This document shows, piece after piece, positions 56,893-64,000 of a stretch of 64,000 nucleotides of DNA. Numbering within the stretch: position 1 is the first letter of the stretch; the number at the start of each line of letters is the position of its first letter. Source of the stretch: Alteromonadaceae bacterium XY-R5 (GTDB taxonomy: Bacteria; Pseudomonadota; Gammaproteobacteria; Enterobacterales; Alteromonadaceae); the NCBI GenBank assembly GCA_001660395.1, contig LXWE01000008.1, positions 62,001 through 126,000 of the forward strand, written 5' to 3'. The translations under genes and the position numbers were made by a program. The notes below the pieces were generated by a model that had not been told where the DNA came from, searched no databases, and saw only the letters and a list, made by a program, of their open reading frames with translations.

Positions 56893-57777
56893 ATGCATTG
56901 CATGAAAGATTGTATCGCGGTAATTGAAGCCGGAGGCACTAAGTTTAACTGCGCGCTGGTCACGTCTGATGGGGAATTTCTATCTGAAACCCGTATTGGG
57001 ACCACAACGCCTGAACAGACCATGGCAGAGGTGATTAGCTATTTTCGTGCCCAGCGAGAGCAGGGCTTTGCGTTTAGCAAAATGGGCATTGCCAGCTTTG
57101 GTCCAGTGGACCTAAATCCAGCCTCTGCCACTTATGGCTATATTACCGCTACACCTAAACCCCATTGGAGTAATACGGATCTGGTGGGCCCGCTAAAACG
57201 TGAATTTGGCTGTGAGATTGCCTTTGATACGGATGTGAACGGCGCCGCACTGGCGGAATCACTATGGGGGGCCGCCACAGGCACAGATGTGGCGATTTAT
57301 GTCACAGTCGGCACGGGGATAGGCGGTGGCATAGTCATTAATGGTAAACCCGTACATGGACTGATCCACCCTGAGTTAGGCCATATGCTGTTACCTAATC
57401 GTCATCAGCATGCCGGTGCGTGTCCATTTCATGGTGATTGTCTGGAAGGACTGGCATCGGGGGCGGCAATGGGACAGATATGGCAACAAGCGGCCGAAAC
57501 CCTTGAGGATGACCATCCTGCCTGGCAACAGCAGGCGGAGGTGTTAGCTGCCATGTGCCACAACCTGTTAGTTACCCTGAGCCCACAAAAAATTGTTTTG
57601 GGTGGCGGGGTAATGGCGAAACCGGGTTTATTAGAACAGGTTGTCATACTCACCACTAAAACGCTGGCAGGTTACCTGACGCTGCCTGCAGATATGAGTC
57701 TTAAAGACATCCTCTGTCTGCCGGGGCTTGGCAACAAAGCTGGCATGTTAGGTGCGCTGGCTCTGACCCAGCTGTAA
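56893..57777 (+). CDS. ROK-family fructokinase
   Basis: Phosphorylates fructose, most likely the product of amylosucrase. 294 residues, or 291 if the ATG at 56902 is used. IEAGGTKFNCALV is the phosphate loop; GPVDLNPASATYGYITATPKPHW is the pattern specific for ROK fructokinases (cited as ASATYGYITATPKPHW); TVGTGIGGGIV follows, and the zinc site is HPELGHMLL...CPFHGDCLEGLASG. Sits 21 bp after the symporter gene, in the same operon. Glucokinases of the ROK family lack the ATPKPHW stretch, so fructose is preferred. Confidence 0.92.
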   Translation: MHCMKDCIAVIEAGGTKFNCALVTSDGEFLSETRIGTTTPEQTMAEVISYFRAQREQGFAFSKMGIASFGPVDLNPASATYGYITATPKPHWSNTDLVGPLKREFGCEIAFDTDVNGAALAESLWGAATGTDVAIYVTVGTGIGGGIVINGKPVHGLIHPELGHMLLPNRHQHAGACPFHGDCLEGLASGAAMGQIWQQAAETLEDDHPAWQQQAEVLAAMCHNLLVTLSPQKIVLGGGVMAKPGLLEQVVILTTKTLAGYLTLPADMSLKDILCLPGLGNKAGMLGALALTQL

Positions 57778-57791
57778 TCATTTCCTCCCCC

Positions 57792-57828
57792 AAGGCTGTG
57801 GTTGTGTCCCCGATCACGGCCTTTTTTA
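57792..57828 (+). terminator. Terminator after the fructokinase gene
   Basis: AAGGCTGTG (57792-57800) and CACGGCCTT (57815-57823) pair with one G-U, followed by six T. It closes the sucrose-type operon. Confidence 0.8.
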
Positions 57829-57941
57829 TTTGTGAAACAAGCATCTGAATATGGGGCGTTTTTTCTCGACATAGTCAAAATTTGACTATGCTTTGCTAAC
57901 GTCAAAAGACAGTTCGCTGAGTCTTATTAGGGAGCCTTGCT

Positions 57942-59624
57942 ATGTTATCCCTGTCGATAAAACAAAAATTAATTGCCCTTGCTGTGGTGCCTGTTGCCCT
58001 GTTAACCCTGATCCTTGGAATACTGGTGAGTCGGGATTTACATGGCTTAGCCGGTGCTCAGGCGGATTCGGTAAAGGGAGAAGTGACTGAGCTGAAAAAG
58101 CAGGAACTCAAGTCTTATATGACCATTGTCTGGTCAGCGATTAAACCCATTTATGACAGTGGCGGCAGCCGCGAAGATGCGGTTGAAGTACTTAAGCCAA
58201 TTTTGTATGGCCAAAACGGGTATATCTTTGGTTACGACGATCAGGCCCTTCGCGTATTTAGTGGTAGCAGTGACGCTAAAATTGGCGAAAGTTTCTGGGA
58301 CTATCAGGATGTGAATGGAAAATATCTCATCCGTGACCTGATCACAGCAGGTAAGAGTAATCAACAAGGCAGCGGTAACGAGTTTGTTACCTATTATTTC
58401 CCCAAACCCGGCGAGAAAGAGGCCAGTCCTAAACTGTCTTACTCTATCTATTTGCCTGCCTGGAATATGATGATCGGCACCGGCTTTTATATCGATGGCG
58501 TGGATAAGCTGGTGGCGAAAAAACTGGCCCAGGATAGGGCGTCTTACGGTAGCGTTATATGGTCTTTGGCGATTGTCGGGGGCGTGCTGGTATTGGTGCT
58601 GATTGTGGTTGGGGTAACCATTGCCCGCAGCATTAGCCATCCCATTGACGAGGTCAATGGTTCGATGGCGCGGCTGGCGGCAGGCGGCGCAGATCTTTCA
58701 GAGCGTTTGCAAACCGGCGATCGGCATGAGATGGGTCGCCTGGTCGAGAGTGTGAATAAGGTACTGAATACCTTGAGTAAGCTGGTGGCGGATATTCGTG
58801 GAGTAGCCCATGAAGTGCGGGAAGAAACCCAGGCTCTGGAAAATCGGGCCGAAGCCATTGAGCAGGTGTCCTCTCAGCAGCAAATGCAGACCCAGGAAGT
58901 TACTGGCAACATGGACGAGCTGGCGGCCAGCGGTGCCCAGGTAGCTGAAAATGCCGGACAAGCATTACGGGCGGCGGAATCGGCCAGTGATAACTGTGGC
59001 AAAGCCATGCAGGAGATCAGTGGCAGTGTCGGTGCAGTGAAAGAGTTAGTTGCTGAAATTCATCGCACCAGTGAAGTGATAACCCATTTAGGTGACGACG
59101 TAGAAAATATCAGCAGCATTTTGCAGGTGATTGAATCTATTGCCGAACAAACCAACCTGCTTGCGTTGAATGCCGCCATTGAAGCAGCCAGGGCAGGTGA
59201 GCAGGGGCGGGGCTTCGCTGTTGTGGCCGATGAAGTGCGCAGCCTGGCCAGCAAAACTCAGCAGAGCACAGAAGAAATTCAGGACATGATTGGCAAGCTC
59301 CAGTCTGGTTCGCGTTCTGCCGTGTCTTCGATGGAATCCAGCATCAACAAAAGCGACGTGGTGGAAAAGCGTGTGCAGCAGACCAATGATGCCTTACAGC
59401 TTATTTCGAATGCTGTGGCTGAAATTCAGACGATGAACGAACAAATCTCGACGGGGGCTGAACATCAGCAACGTTTGAATCAGGCGGTAAATACCCGGAT
59501 CCAGGAGCTCAACAGCCATATTGCTACTCTGAGTCAGGTTGCCGCAGAAAATGGCAAGGCTTGTGAAGGGTTAGCGGATAAAACTCAGTCGCTGGAGAAT
59601 GTGGTGGGTCAGTTCCGGTTGTAG
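57942..59624 (+). CDS. Methyl-accepting chemotaxis protein with single Cache sensor
   Basis: 560 residues. TM1 about 10-30, a periplasmic sCache_2-type sensor (about 35-190; [22 protein letters not shown] and [19 protein letters not shown]), TM2 about 200-225, HAMP to about 275, and signalling tip [20 protein letters not shown] near 410. GGGAG seven bases before ATG 57942. It is next to the sucrose-type operon but separated by a terminator; sCache_2 sensors mostly bind small organic acids, so a link to sugar uptake is not supported. Confidence 0.92.
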   Translation: MLSLSIKQKLIALAVVPVALLTLILGILVSRDLHGLAGAQADSVKGEVTELKKQELKSYMTIVWSAIKPIYDSGGSREDAVEVLKPILYGQNGYIFGYDDQALRVFSGSSDAKIGESFWDYQDVNGKYLIRDLITAGKSNQQGSGNEFVTYYFPKPGEKEASPKLSYSIYLPAWNMMIGTGFYIDGVDKLVAKKLAQDRASYGSVIWSLAIVGGVLVLVLIVVGVTIARSISHPIDEVNGSMARLAAGGADLSERLQTGDRHEMGRLVESVNKVLNTLSKLVADIRGVAHEVREETQALENRAEAIEQVSSQQQMQTQEVTGNMDELAASGAQVAENAGQALRAAESASDNCGKAMQEISGSVGAVKELVAEIHRTSEVITHLGDDVENISSILQVIESIAEQTNLLALNAAIEAARAGEQGRGFAVVADEVRSLASKTQQSTEEIQDMIGKLQSGSRSAVSSMESSINKSDVVEKRVQQTNDALQLISNAVAEIQTMNEQISTGAEHQQRLNQAVNTRIQELNSHIATLSQVAAENGKACEGLADKTQSLENVVGQFRL

Positions 59625-59684
59625 GCGTGGGTGAGCTCTGGGTCGCCAAAGTGAAAAGTGTGTCGATTTAAGGAGCAAGGCGAG

Positions 59685-59718
59685 GTAAACCACCATTCAC
59701 GCTCGGTAAATGGTGGTT
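59685..59718 (-). terminator. Hairpin after cydB
   Basis: AACCACCATT (59688-59697) and AATGGTGGTT (59709-59718) form a perfect 10-bp stem with an 11-nt loop, 20 bp beyond the cydB stop. The T-run is short. Confidence 0.6.
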
Positions 59719-59738
59719 ATGTGGTTATCAAAGATTAT

Positions 59739-60737
59739 TTAGTAGTAACGCAGGTCTTCCACCTTGCCCCAGAAAATCCGGTAGGAAAAGATCGTATAGG
59801 CCAGGATGCAGGGAATAACAATCAGCGCCCCCCAGAGGATAAAGCGCAGTGAATCCGGTGCACTGGCTGCCTGCCAGATAGTCAGTTGACCTGGGACCAC
59901 CCAGGGGAAGAAGCTCAGGGCCAGACCAGCAAAACAACAAATAAAGATAATCACTGTCAGCATAAAGGGTAGCCAGCAGCCTTTATCCTGAGGAAGCGGC
60001 AGGGTATTAAGCACTCTGTCGTTTAGCACCAGCAGGATAAAGCAAAGAGCTGGGATCGCGCTGATGAAAAAAGCCGTGGGCATCTGAGTCCAGCGTTCCA
60101 GCACGAAATCGTTGATTAGCGGATTTACGATACATACGCCAATAATGCCGACAAACGCTAAGCGACCACACCAGCGAGCCCAGCCGATAGCGCGGAGTTG
60201 TAATTCGCCACTGGTCTTTAAAATCAGCCAGGCACTGCCAATCATGGCATAGCCCATGGTTACCCCTATGGCACTGAGAAAGCTAAACAAGTACGCTGCC
60301 AGGCTATGCTCGAAGCCCATCACGTACATACCCAGCATAAAGCCCTGACAGCAGGATGTGATCAGCGAACCGGCTTTAAATACTTTGTCCCAGGTGGCTT
60401 TACGGGTTTGTTTAACCTTGGCGCGAAAATCGAACGCCACGCCGCGTAATATCAGACCAATCAGCATAATAGAGGCAGGCAGATACAGCGCTTTCAGGAT
60501 AATGCTGTGGGCAGTCGGGAAGGCTATTAACAGCAGACCAACCGCCAGTACCAGCCAGGTTTCATTCGCGTCCCAAAACGGTCCGATGGATGCAATCATC
60601 TGATCTTTCTGGTTCTCATTCTCCAGTGGTAACAGGATACCGACACCTAAGTCATAACCATCCAGTACCGCATAAATCAGAACTGACAGTCCCATCAGCC
60701 CAACAAAAATGGTGGCAAGTGTTGCATCAGCAAACAT
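59739..60737 (-). CDS. cydB: Cytochrome bd-type quinol oxidase subunit II
   Basis: Integral membrane partner of CydA, 332 residues with about nine helices; YAVLDGYDLGVGILLPLE near residue 22 is the family signature. E. coli CydB is 379, and the cyanide-insensitive CioB type is near 335, so this is CIO-like. It lies 2 bp after cydA. No CydX gene is visible after it; the next feature is a hairpin. Confidence 0.93.
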   Translation of the reverse strand: MFADATLATIFVGLMGLSVLIYAVLDGYDLGVGILLPLENENQKDQMIASIGPFWDANETWLVLAVGLLLIAFPTAHSIILKALYLPASIMLIGLILRGVAFDFRAKVKQTRKATWDKVFKAGSLITSCCQGFMLGMYVMGFEHSLAAYLFSFLSAIGVTMGYAMIGSAWLILKTSGELQLRAIGWARWCGRLAFVGIIGVCIVNPLINDFVLERWTQMPTAFFISAIPALCFILLVLNDRVLNTLPLPQDKGCWLPFMLTVIIFICCFAGLALSFFPWVVPGQLTIWQAASAPDSLRFILWGALIVIPCILAYTIFSYRIFWGKVEDLRYY

Positions 60738-60739
60738 GA

Positions 60740-62110
60740 TTAGACTCCTTGGTTCACATCGCGGGGAATGAAATTGCGTTGTTTACTGCGTTCGTGCAGC
60801 TGGATTTCTTCAATTTCCACTGAGCGACGAGCCATCAAAAACAGGGTACGCAAATATGCGGTCAGCAGCACTGCATAAGTGATGAGATACAGGCTGAGGG
60901 TAAAGCCTACATTGGCGGGTGGAATATCTGTGACTGCATCGGCAGTGCGCAAAATTCCGCTCACCAGGTAAGGCTGACGTCCTACTTCTGTCACGTACCA
61001 ACCCGCTAACGTTGCGACCCAGCCTGAGAAGGTCATGCCTATTAAGGCTTTTAGCCCTAATCTGGACAGGTCATCGCGTCGCCATAATTGCCAGGCGCAG
61101 AACCAGGCCACCGCAATCATTAGCATGCCTACGCCTACCATAATTCTGAATCCAAAAAACAAAGGCTTAACCGGTGGGTGCTCGCCTTCAAATTCATTCA
61201 AACCTCGTAGCTCTCCTTCAGGATCATGGGTCAAAATAAGGCTGGCCATATTCGGTACTTCGAGGGCAAAGTGTGTGGTCTTCGTATCTTCATCCGGAAA
61301 ACCAAACAACACCAATGGTGCGCCTTTTTCGGTATGCCACACGCCTTCAATGGCGGCGATTTTTTGTGGCTGATGTTCCAGGGTATTGAGGCCGTGCATA
61401 TCACCGACAAATGCTTGCAGGGGTGCCAGAATCGCTGCCATAAATACGCCCGCCTTTAAGGTTAAACGCGGTGCTTTTTTGTCATCGCCACGATAGATAC
61501 GGTAGGCAGATAGCCCCGCCACCAGAAAAGACGCGGTGATGCCTGATGCAATTAGCATATGTACTAAGCGATAAGGGAAGGATGGATTAAAGATGATCGC
61601 CATCCAGTCTTTGGCATGCACCACACCGTCTATCACTTCGACGCCGGCGGGGGTCTGCATCCAGGAGTTCAGCGATAGGATCCAGAAAGCTGACAGAGAT
61701 GTACCCACGGCAACAATACAGGTGGCCAGAGTATGCAGCCAGCTTGGCACTTTATTAAAGGCAAACAGCATAATGCCGAGGAAAGTGGCCTCCATAAAAA
61801 AGGCGGTCAGCACCTCATAGCCGAGTAAGGGACCGGCGACATTCCCCACTTTTTCCATAAAACCTGGCCAGTTAGTCCCAAACTGGAATGACATAGTAAT
61901 GCCAGAAACCACGCCCATAGCGAAGGTCAGGGCGAATACCTTGACCCAGAAACGATAGGCGCGCATCCACACAGGGTGGCCAGATAAGTCATAACGGACT
62001 TTGAAGTAACACAGCAGCCAGACAAGACCAATGCTGATGCTGGGAAAGAGGATATGGAAGCTGATGTTAGCGGCAAACTGAATGCGCGATAACATAAATA
62101 CGTCGGCCAT
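60740..62110 (-). CDS. cydA: Cytochrome bd-type quinol oxidase subunit I, short Q-loop (CIO-like)
   Basis: Oxidises quinol and reduces oxygen to water without proton pumping. 456 residues, against 522 in E. coli. The heme ligand His near residue 18 is in SRIQFAANISFHILFP. FQFGTNWPGFMEKVG and GWYVTEVGRQPYLV (Q-loop end) are conserved. The Q-loop is the short type of cyanide-insensitive oxidases (CioA). Second gene after a GbsR-like regulator, 30 bp apart, so one operon. Confidence 0.94.
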   Translation of the reverse strand: MADVFMLSRIQFAANISFHILFPSISIGLVWLLCYFKVRYDLSGHPVWMRAYRFWVKVFALTFAMGVVSGITMSFQFGTNWPGFMEKVGNVAGPLLGYEVLTAFFMEATFLGIMLFAFNKVPSWLHTLATCIVAVGTSLSAFWILSLNSWMQTPAGVEVIDGVVHAKDWMAIIFNPSFPYRLVHMLIASGITASFLVAGLSAYRIYRGDDKKAPRLTLKAGVFMAAILAPLQAFVGDMHGLNTLEHQPQKIAAIEGVWHTEKGAPLVLFGFPDEDTKTTHFALEVPNMASLILTHDPEGELRGLNEFEGEHPPVKPLFFGFRIMVGVGMLMIAVAWFCAWQLWRRDDLSRLGLKALIGMTFSGWVATLAGWYVTEVGRQPYLVSGILRTADAVTDIPPANVGFTLSLYLITYAVLLTAYLRTLFLMARRSVEIEEIQLHERSKQRNFIPRDVNQGV

Positions 62111-62140
62111 AAAGCACCTCGGCTGATAGATGAATCCGGA

Positions 62141-62692
62141 TTAATCGGACTTTTTGTTAAGTAATCTATCCTTGAAATCTAATACCTTGCCTACTCCTGA
62201 ACCTAGCTTCATCAGGGTGTTGAGCTTTTCCGGACTGAGTTGCTGCAGTTCACTGGTCCATTTCATAATGCCTTCAAGCAAGTCATGAATTTCCCGCAGT
62301 CGTCCTTGCAGGTCTTGTTCTCGCGAATTGGCCGGAGTTTCCAGCAAAATGTCGCGTAACAGCGTCAGGGTAGGGTCCATTTCACGTTTGCGTCTTTCTT
62401 CAAACACCTTGTTGGCTAAGTCCCAAATACTGCCGGTGGTATGGTAATAGTCTTTGCGATCCCCGGGTTTGTGCTGTACCTGCACTAAACGCCAGGACTG
62501 CAACTCTTTCAGGCCCATACTGACGTTACCCCGGGAAATGCTCAGCGCATCACCGATATCATTTGCGGTAAGAGGTTCATCAACGGCAACCAGCAAAGCA
62601 AAGATTTGCCCTACGGTACGGTTAAAGCCCCAGCGACTGCCCATTTCGCCAAAATGCATGACGAAGGACTCAATCATAGGTGTCATTTTCAT
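62141..62692 (-). CDS. GbsR/MarR-type regulator leading the cydAB operon
   Basis: 183 residues. Winged helix (about 20-90): TVGQIFALLVAVDEPLTANDIGDALSISRGNVSMGLKELQSWRLVQ, with ISRGNVSMGLKEL as the recognition helix, the pattern of the GbsR family. The C-terminal part is helical, probably a dimer interface. It is encoded just upstream of cydA in the same direction. A 20-bp perfect palindrome 10 bp before the ATG is its likely binding site. The signal it senses is unknown. Confidence 0.88.
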   Translation of the reverse strand: MKMTPMIESFVMHFGEMGSRWGFNRTVGQIFALLVAVDEPLTANDIGDALSISRGNVSMGLKELQSWRLVQVQHKPGDRKDYYHTTGSIWDLANKVFEERRKREMDPTLTLLRDILLETPANSREQDLQGRLREIHDLLEGIMKWTSELQQLSPEKLNTLMKLGSGVGKVLDFKDRLLNKKSD

Positions 62693-62701
62693 ATGTTTAA
62701 A

Positions 62702-62721
62702 CTTTCAGAAATTTCTGAAAG
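62702..62721. promoter_or_regulatory. Perfect 20-bp palindrome, probable GbsR-like operator
   Basis: CTTTCAGAAATTTCTGAAAG is its own reverse complement. It lies 10-29 bp upstream of the regulator's start and overlaps the predicted transcription start, a classic place for autorepression of the whole regulator-cydA-cydB operon. Confidence 0.7.
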
Positions 62722-62737
62722 AAATGATATATACAAT

Positions 62738-62751
62738 TTGATTAAGATCAA
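62738..62751. promoter_or_regulatory. FNR/ANR-type box upstream of the cyd operon
   Basis: TTGATTAAGATCAA matches the FNR consensus TTGAT-N4-ATCAA exactly. On the minus strand its first half doubles as a -35 element (TTGATC), with TATCAT 16 bp downstream as -10. Overlap with -35 suggests repression at low oxygen, as ANR does for cioAB in Pseudomonas. Confidence 0.7.
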
Positions 62752-63130
62752 AGTTAATTTCCTTCTCAGATTCGATCTCTTTGAATTTTAGTCGATTTTT
62801 TATTTATTGATGGAAAGTATATAGAAATGGTATTGGATGGAATTGGCGTAACTTTCGGATAAATGACCTGGCATTTGAGACGCACGTTATTCGTGGGGCC
62901 AGTAAGAAAAACGGATAATAGTTATACTGAAAACATCTGCGGCAAGCGGTAGCTAACATGTTGAAGCCGTTCATTAAACGCTATGTTTGCGGGCAGAACA
63001 CATCAGGTTAGTAATTGAATTAAAGTCTTACTGCATTGGCGCCGCTTAATGCCATTAGTCCAATCAGTTTGCTCAGGGCCAGAGCTTTCATTCCCCCGCT
63101 CTCGGCCCATTTTTGATTCCCAGGATGGCA
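62752..63130. other. Gene-free region between the cyd operon and a lipoprotein gene
   Basis: About 380 bp, AT-rich at the left end, with no convincing gene. Minus-strand frames here have no ribosome-binding site or family resemblance. It should contain the promoter of the lipoprotein gene. Nothing else is recognisable. Confidence 0.45.
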
Positions 63131-63556
63131 ATGCGTAAATTTTTTCTTCCTCTGTGTGGCAGCCTAATGCTGAGTGCTTGTCTGCCAAAAGAGCCCCCTA
63201 AATATGCCGAAAATTCCGGCGCGATTGGCGCTATGCTGTTTTCAGATAATCAGGCATATGCTGAATTTAAAGAGGAATGTCTGGACGAATATGCAGATCT
63301 CGACAGCAGTGAGAAACTGCCTGTCAGAGAGCGTGTTGATGCGGGGGTGTTAGATAGGCTGGCGCGTTACATTCGGGCTAACTGTAACGAAACGTCAACT
63401 TATCAAAATACTCCGCTTTTTTATCATACCCACTTTGTCAAAGGTGTAACTAAATCTTCGTTATTGTCTGATTTAGACGCGGCGTTGGGGTGTGCCAGTT
63501 ACGGGCAGCCATTATTTAACGTCTGCCCGCAGACCGTGCGACAGTATCCATTTTAG
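63131..63556 (+). CDS. Small hypothetical lipoprotein
   Basis: 141 residues from ATG 63131, with AGGATGG just upstream; ATG 63125 is possible. Signal peptide MRKFFLPLCGSLMLSAC ends in a lipobox with the Cys at 17, followed by L-P-K. The mature part is mixed and has three further cysteines (in CNETS, GCASYG and VCPQTV), which could form a disulphide. I recognise no family. The residue after the Cys is Leu, consistent with outer-membrane sorting. Confidence 0.7.
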   Translation: MRKFFLPLCGSLMLSACLPKEPPKYAENSGAIGAMLFSDNQAYAEFKEECLDEYADLDSSEKLPVRERVDAGVLDRLARYIRANCNETSTYQNTPLFYHTHFVKGVTKSSLLSDLDAALGCASYGQPLFNVCPQTVRQYPF

Positions 63557-63584
63557 CCGGGCCCATGGCCCGGCTTGAGCATGC

Positions 63585-64000
63585 TTACTGCGCTGCAAGT
63601 AAAGGGAAGGGGGTGCCATTAATACTGGCCTGGCCCTGCTGCAGCTTTAATTCGCAACGATAGCTGTTACCTTCCTGCTGAATAAACCCTTGCTGGACTA
63701 AACCATTAATGATCATAGGTGATTGCTGGGCAAGCATGGCTTCAATTTGTTCCGCGCTCATTTCTGCGACATTTGGATTGTTTGCCAGTTGCTTACGAAT
63801 GATTTGTGCCGCAATCAATTCAACGATCCCTTGATCGGCTTTGATGCTGGCATTAGCCAATACATGATTTATCCAAAATTCGGGTTGTTTTAATTCGACA
63901 AGAGTAATCGCGCTTGCATCGATATCCACCAGTTTGGTGGATAGCGTGGCGTCAAACGACCCCTGAGGAATCGTACCTTTTAACTCAGTAATGTTAAGTT
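63585..64000 (-). CDS. DUF945 (YdgA)-type protein, C-terminal part only
   Basis: The frame is open to the right edge, so the GTG at 63929 is internal and the gene starts outside the window. The 138 visible residues include GTIPQGSFDATLSTKLVDIDASAI and LIAAQIIRKQLANNP, and end with SINGTPFPLL. This pattern fits the C-terminal part of DUF945/YdgA-type proteins, which are envelope-associated and of unknown function. Assignment rests on this end alone. Confidence 0.65.
   Translation of the reverse strand, partial: LNITELKGTIPQGSFDATLSTKLVDIDASAITLVELKQPEFWINHVLANASIKADQGIVELIAAQIIRKQLANNPNVAEMSAEQIEAMLAQQSPMIINGLVQQGFIQQEGNSYRCELKLQQGQASINGTPFPLLAAQ

Noticed and set aside
57942-59624. Chemoreceptor as a dedicated sucrose sensor of the adjacent locus
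   Set aside because: A terminator separates it from the operon, and its single Cache domain belongs to a type that mostly binds small organic acids.
63003-63188. 61-codon minus-strand frame near the right end
   Set aside because: No ribosome-binding site, no recognisable motif, and it overlaps the start of the lipoprotein gene on the other strand.

Overview
The window reads as chromosome from a marine-type gammaproteobacterium, most likely order Alteromonadales (Alteromonadaceae or a close relative). This rests on gene content and order, not on a database search. Blocks match Escherichia coli synteny: sfsA-dksA-gluQ-pcnB-folK-panB-panC; ftsY-ftsE-ftsX-rpoH; the yiiD-dtd-yihY neighbourhood; and metJ-rpmE-priA-ftsN-hslV-hslU. 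Other genes are typical of Alteromonas-like bacteria: PanP instead of PanD, DUF2959, a TonB-dependent sucrose-type locus and many Cache chemoreceptors. No tRNA, rRNA, CRISPR array, insertion sequence or prophage was seen.

Layout. 0-7.5 kb: the end of panP converges on a minus-strand run panC, panB, folK, pcnB, gluQRS, dksA, sfsA. 7.5-17.4 kb: pepB, a small HTH protein, a MarC-family protein, DUF416, dgkA, rsmD, then ftsYEX, an EAL-HDOD protein and rpoH. 17.4-22.2 kb: yiiD-like gene, dtd, small membrane and lipoprotein genes, yihY, then metF and metJ divergent across Met boxes. 22.2-27.2 kb: malic enzyme, rpmE, priA, ftsN.

27.2-35.2 kb is an accessory stretch lying between ftsN and hslVU, which are adjacent in E. 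coli. It holds a Fur-box-controlled fumC operon, a membrane protein with a HEPN-like RNxxxH motif, a divergent pair (secreted DUF4384 protein and CHAT-domain lipoprotein with helical repeats), and a ParD-like protein overlapping a second-type methionine aminopeptidase gene behind a 41-bp near-perfect inverted repeat. This is the most likely place for an uncharacterised system.

35.3-49.3 kb: hslVU with a sigma-32-type promoter and a leader hairpin, a chemoreceptor, a Nudix hydrolase, a small membrane protein-putP-proB-proA operon, a MarR regulator, a ZntB-like transporter, htpX, an MFS transporter, an MscS-like channel and two small unknowns. 49.5-57.8 kb: a sucrose-type locus (LacI regulator, amylosucrase, TonB-dependent receptor, sodium symporter, ROK fructokinase) that would import a disaccharide, split it and phosphorylate the fructose. 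57.9-62.7 kb: a chemoreceptor and a GbsR-like regulator-cydA-cydB operon preceded by a 20-bp perfect palindrome and a consensus FNR-type box. 63.1-64.0 kb: a small lipoprotein and the end of a DUF945-type protein running off the window.

Subtle points: pcnB appears to start at AUU with a good Shine-Dalgarno, as reported for E. coli pcnB; priA has no ATG/GTG/TTG start where its homology begins, suggesting a one-base deletion or a rare start; and FtsY carries a perfect hexanucleotide repeat coding for Pro-Glu.
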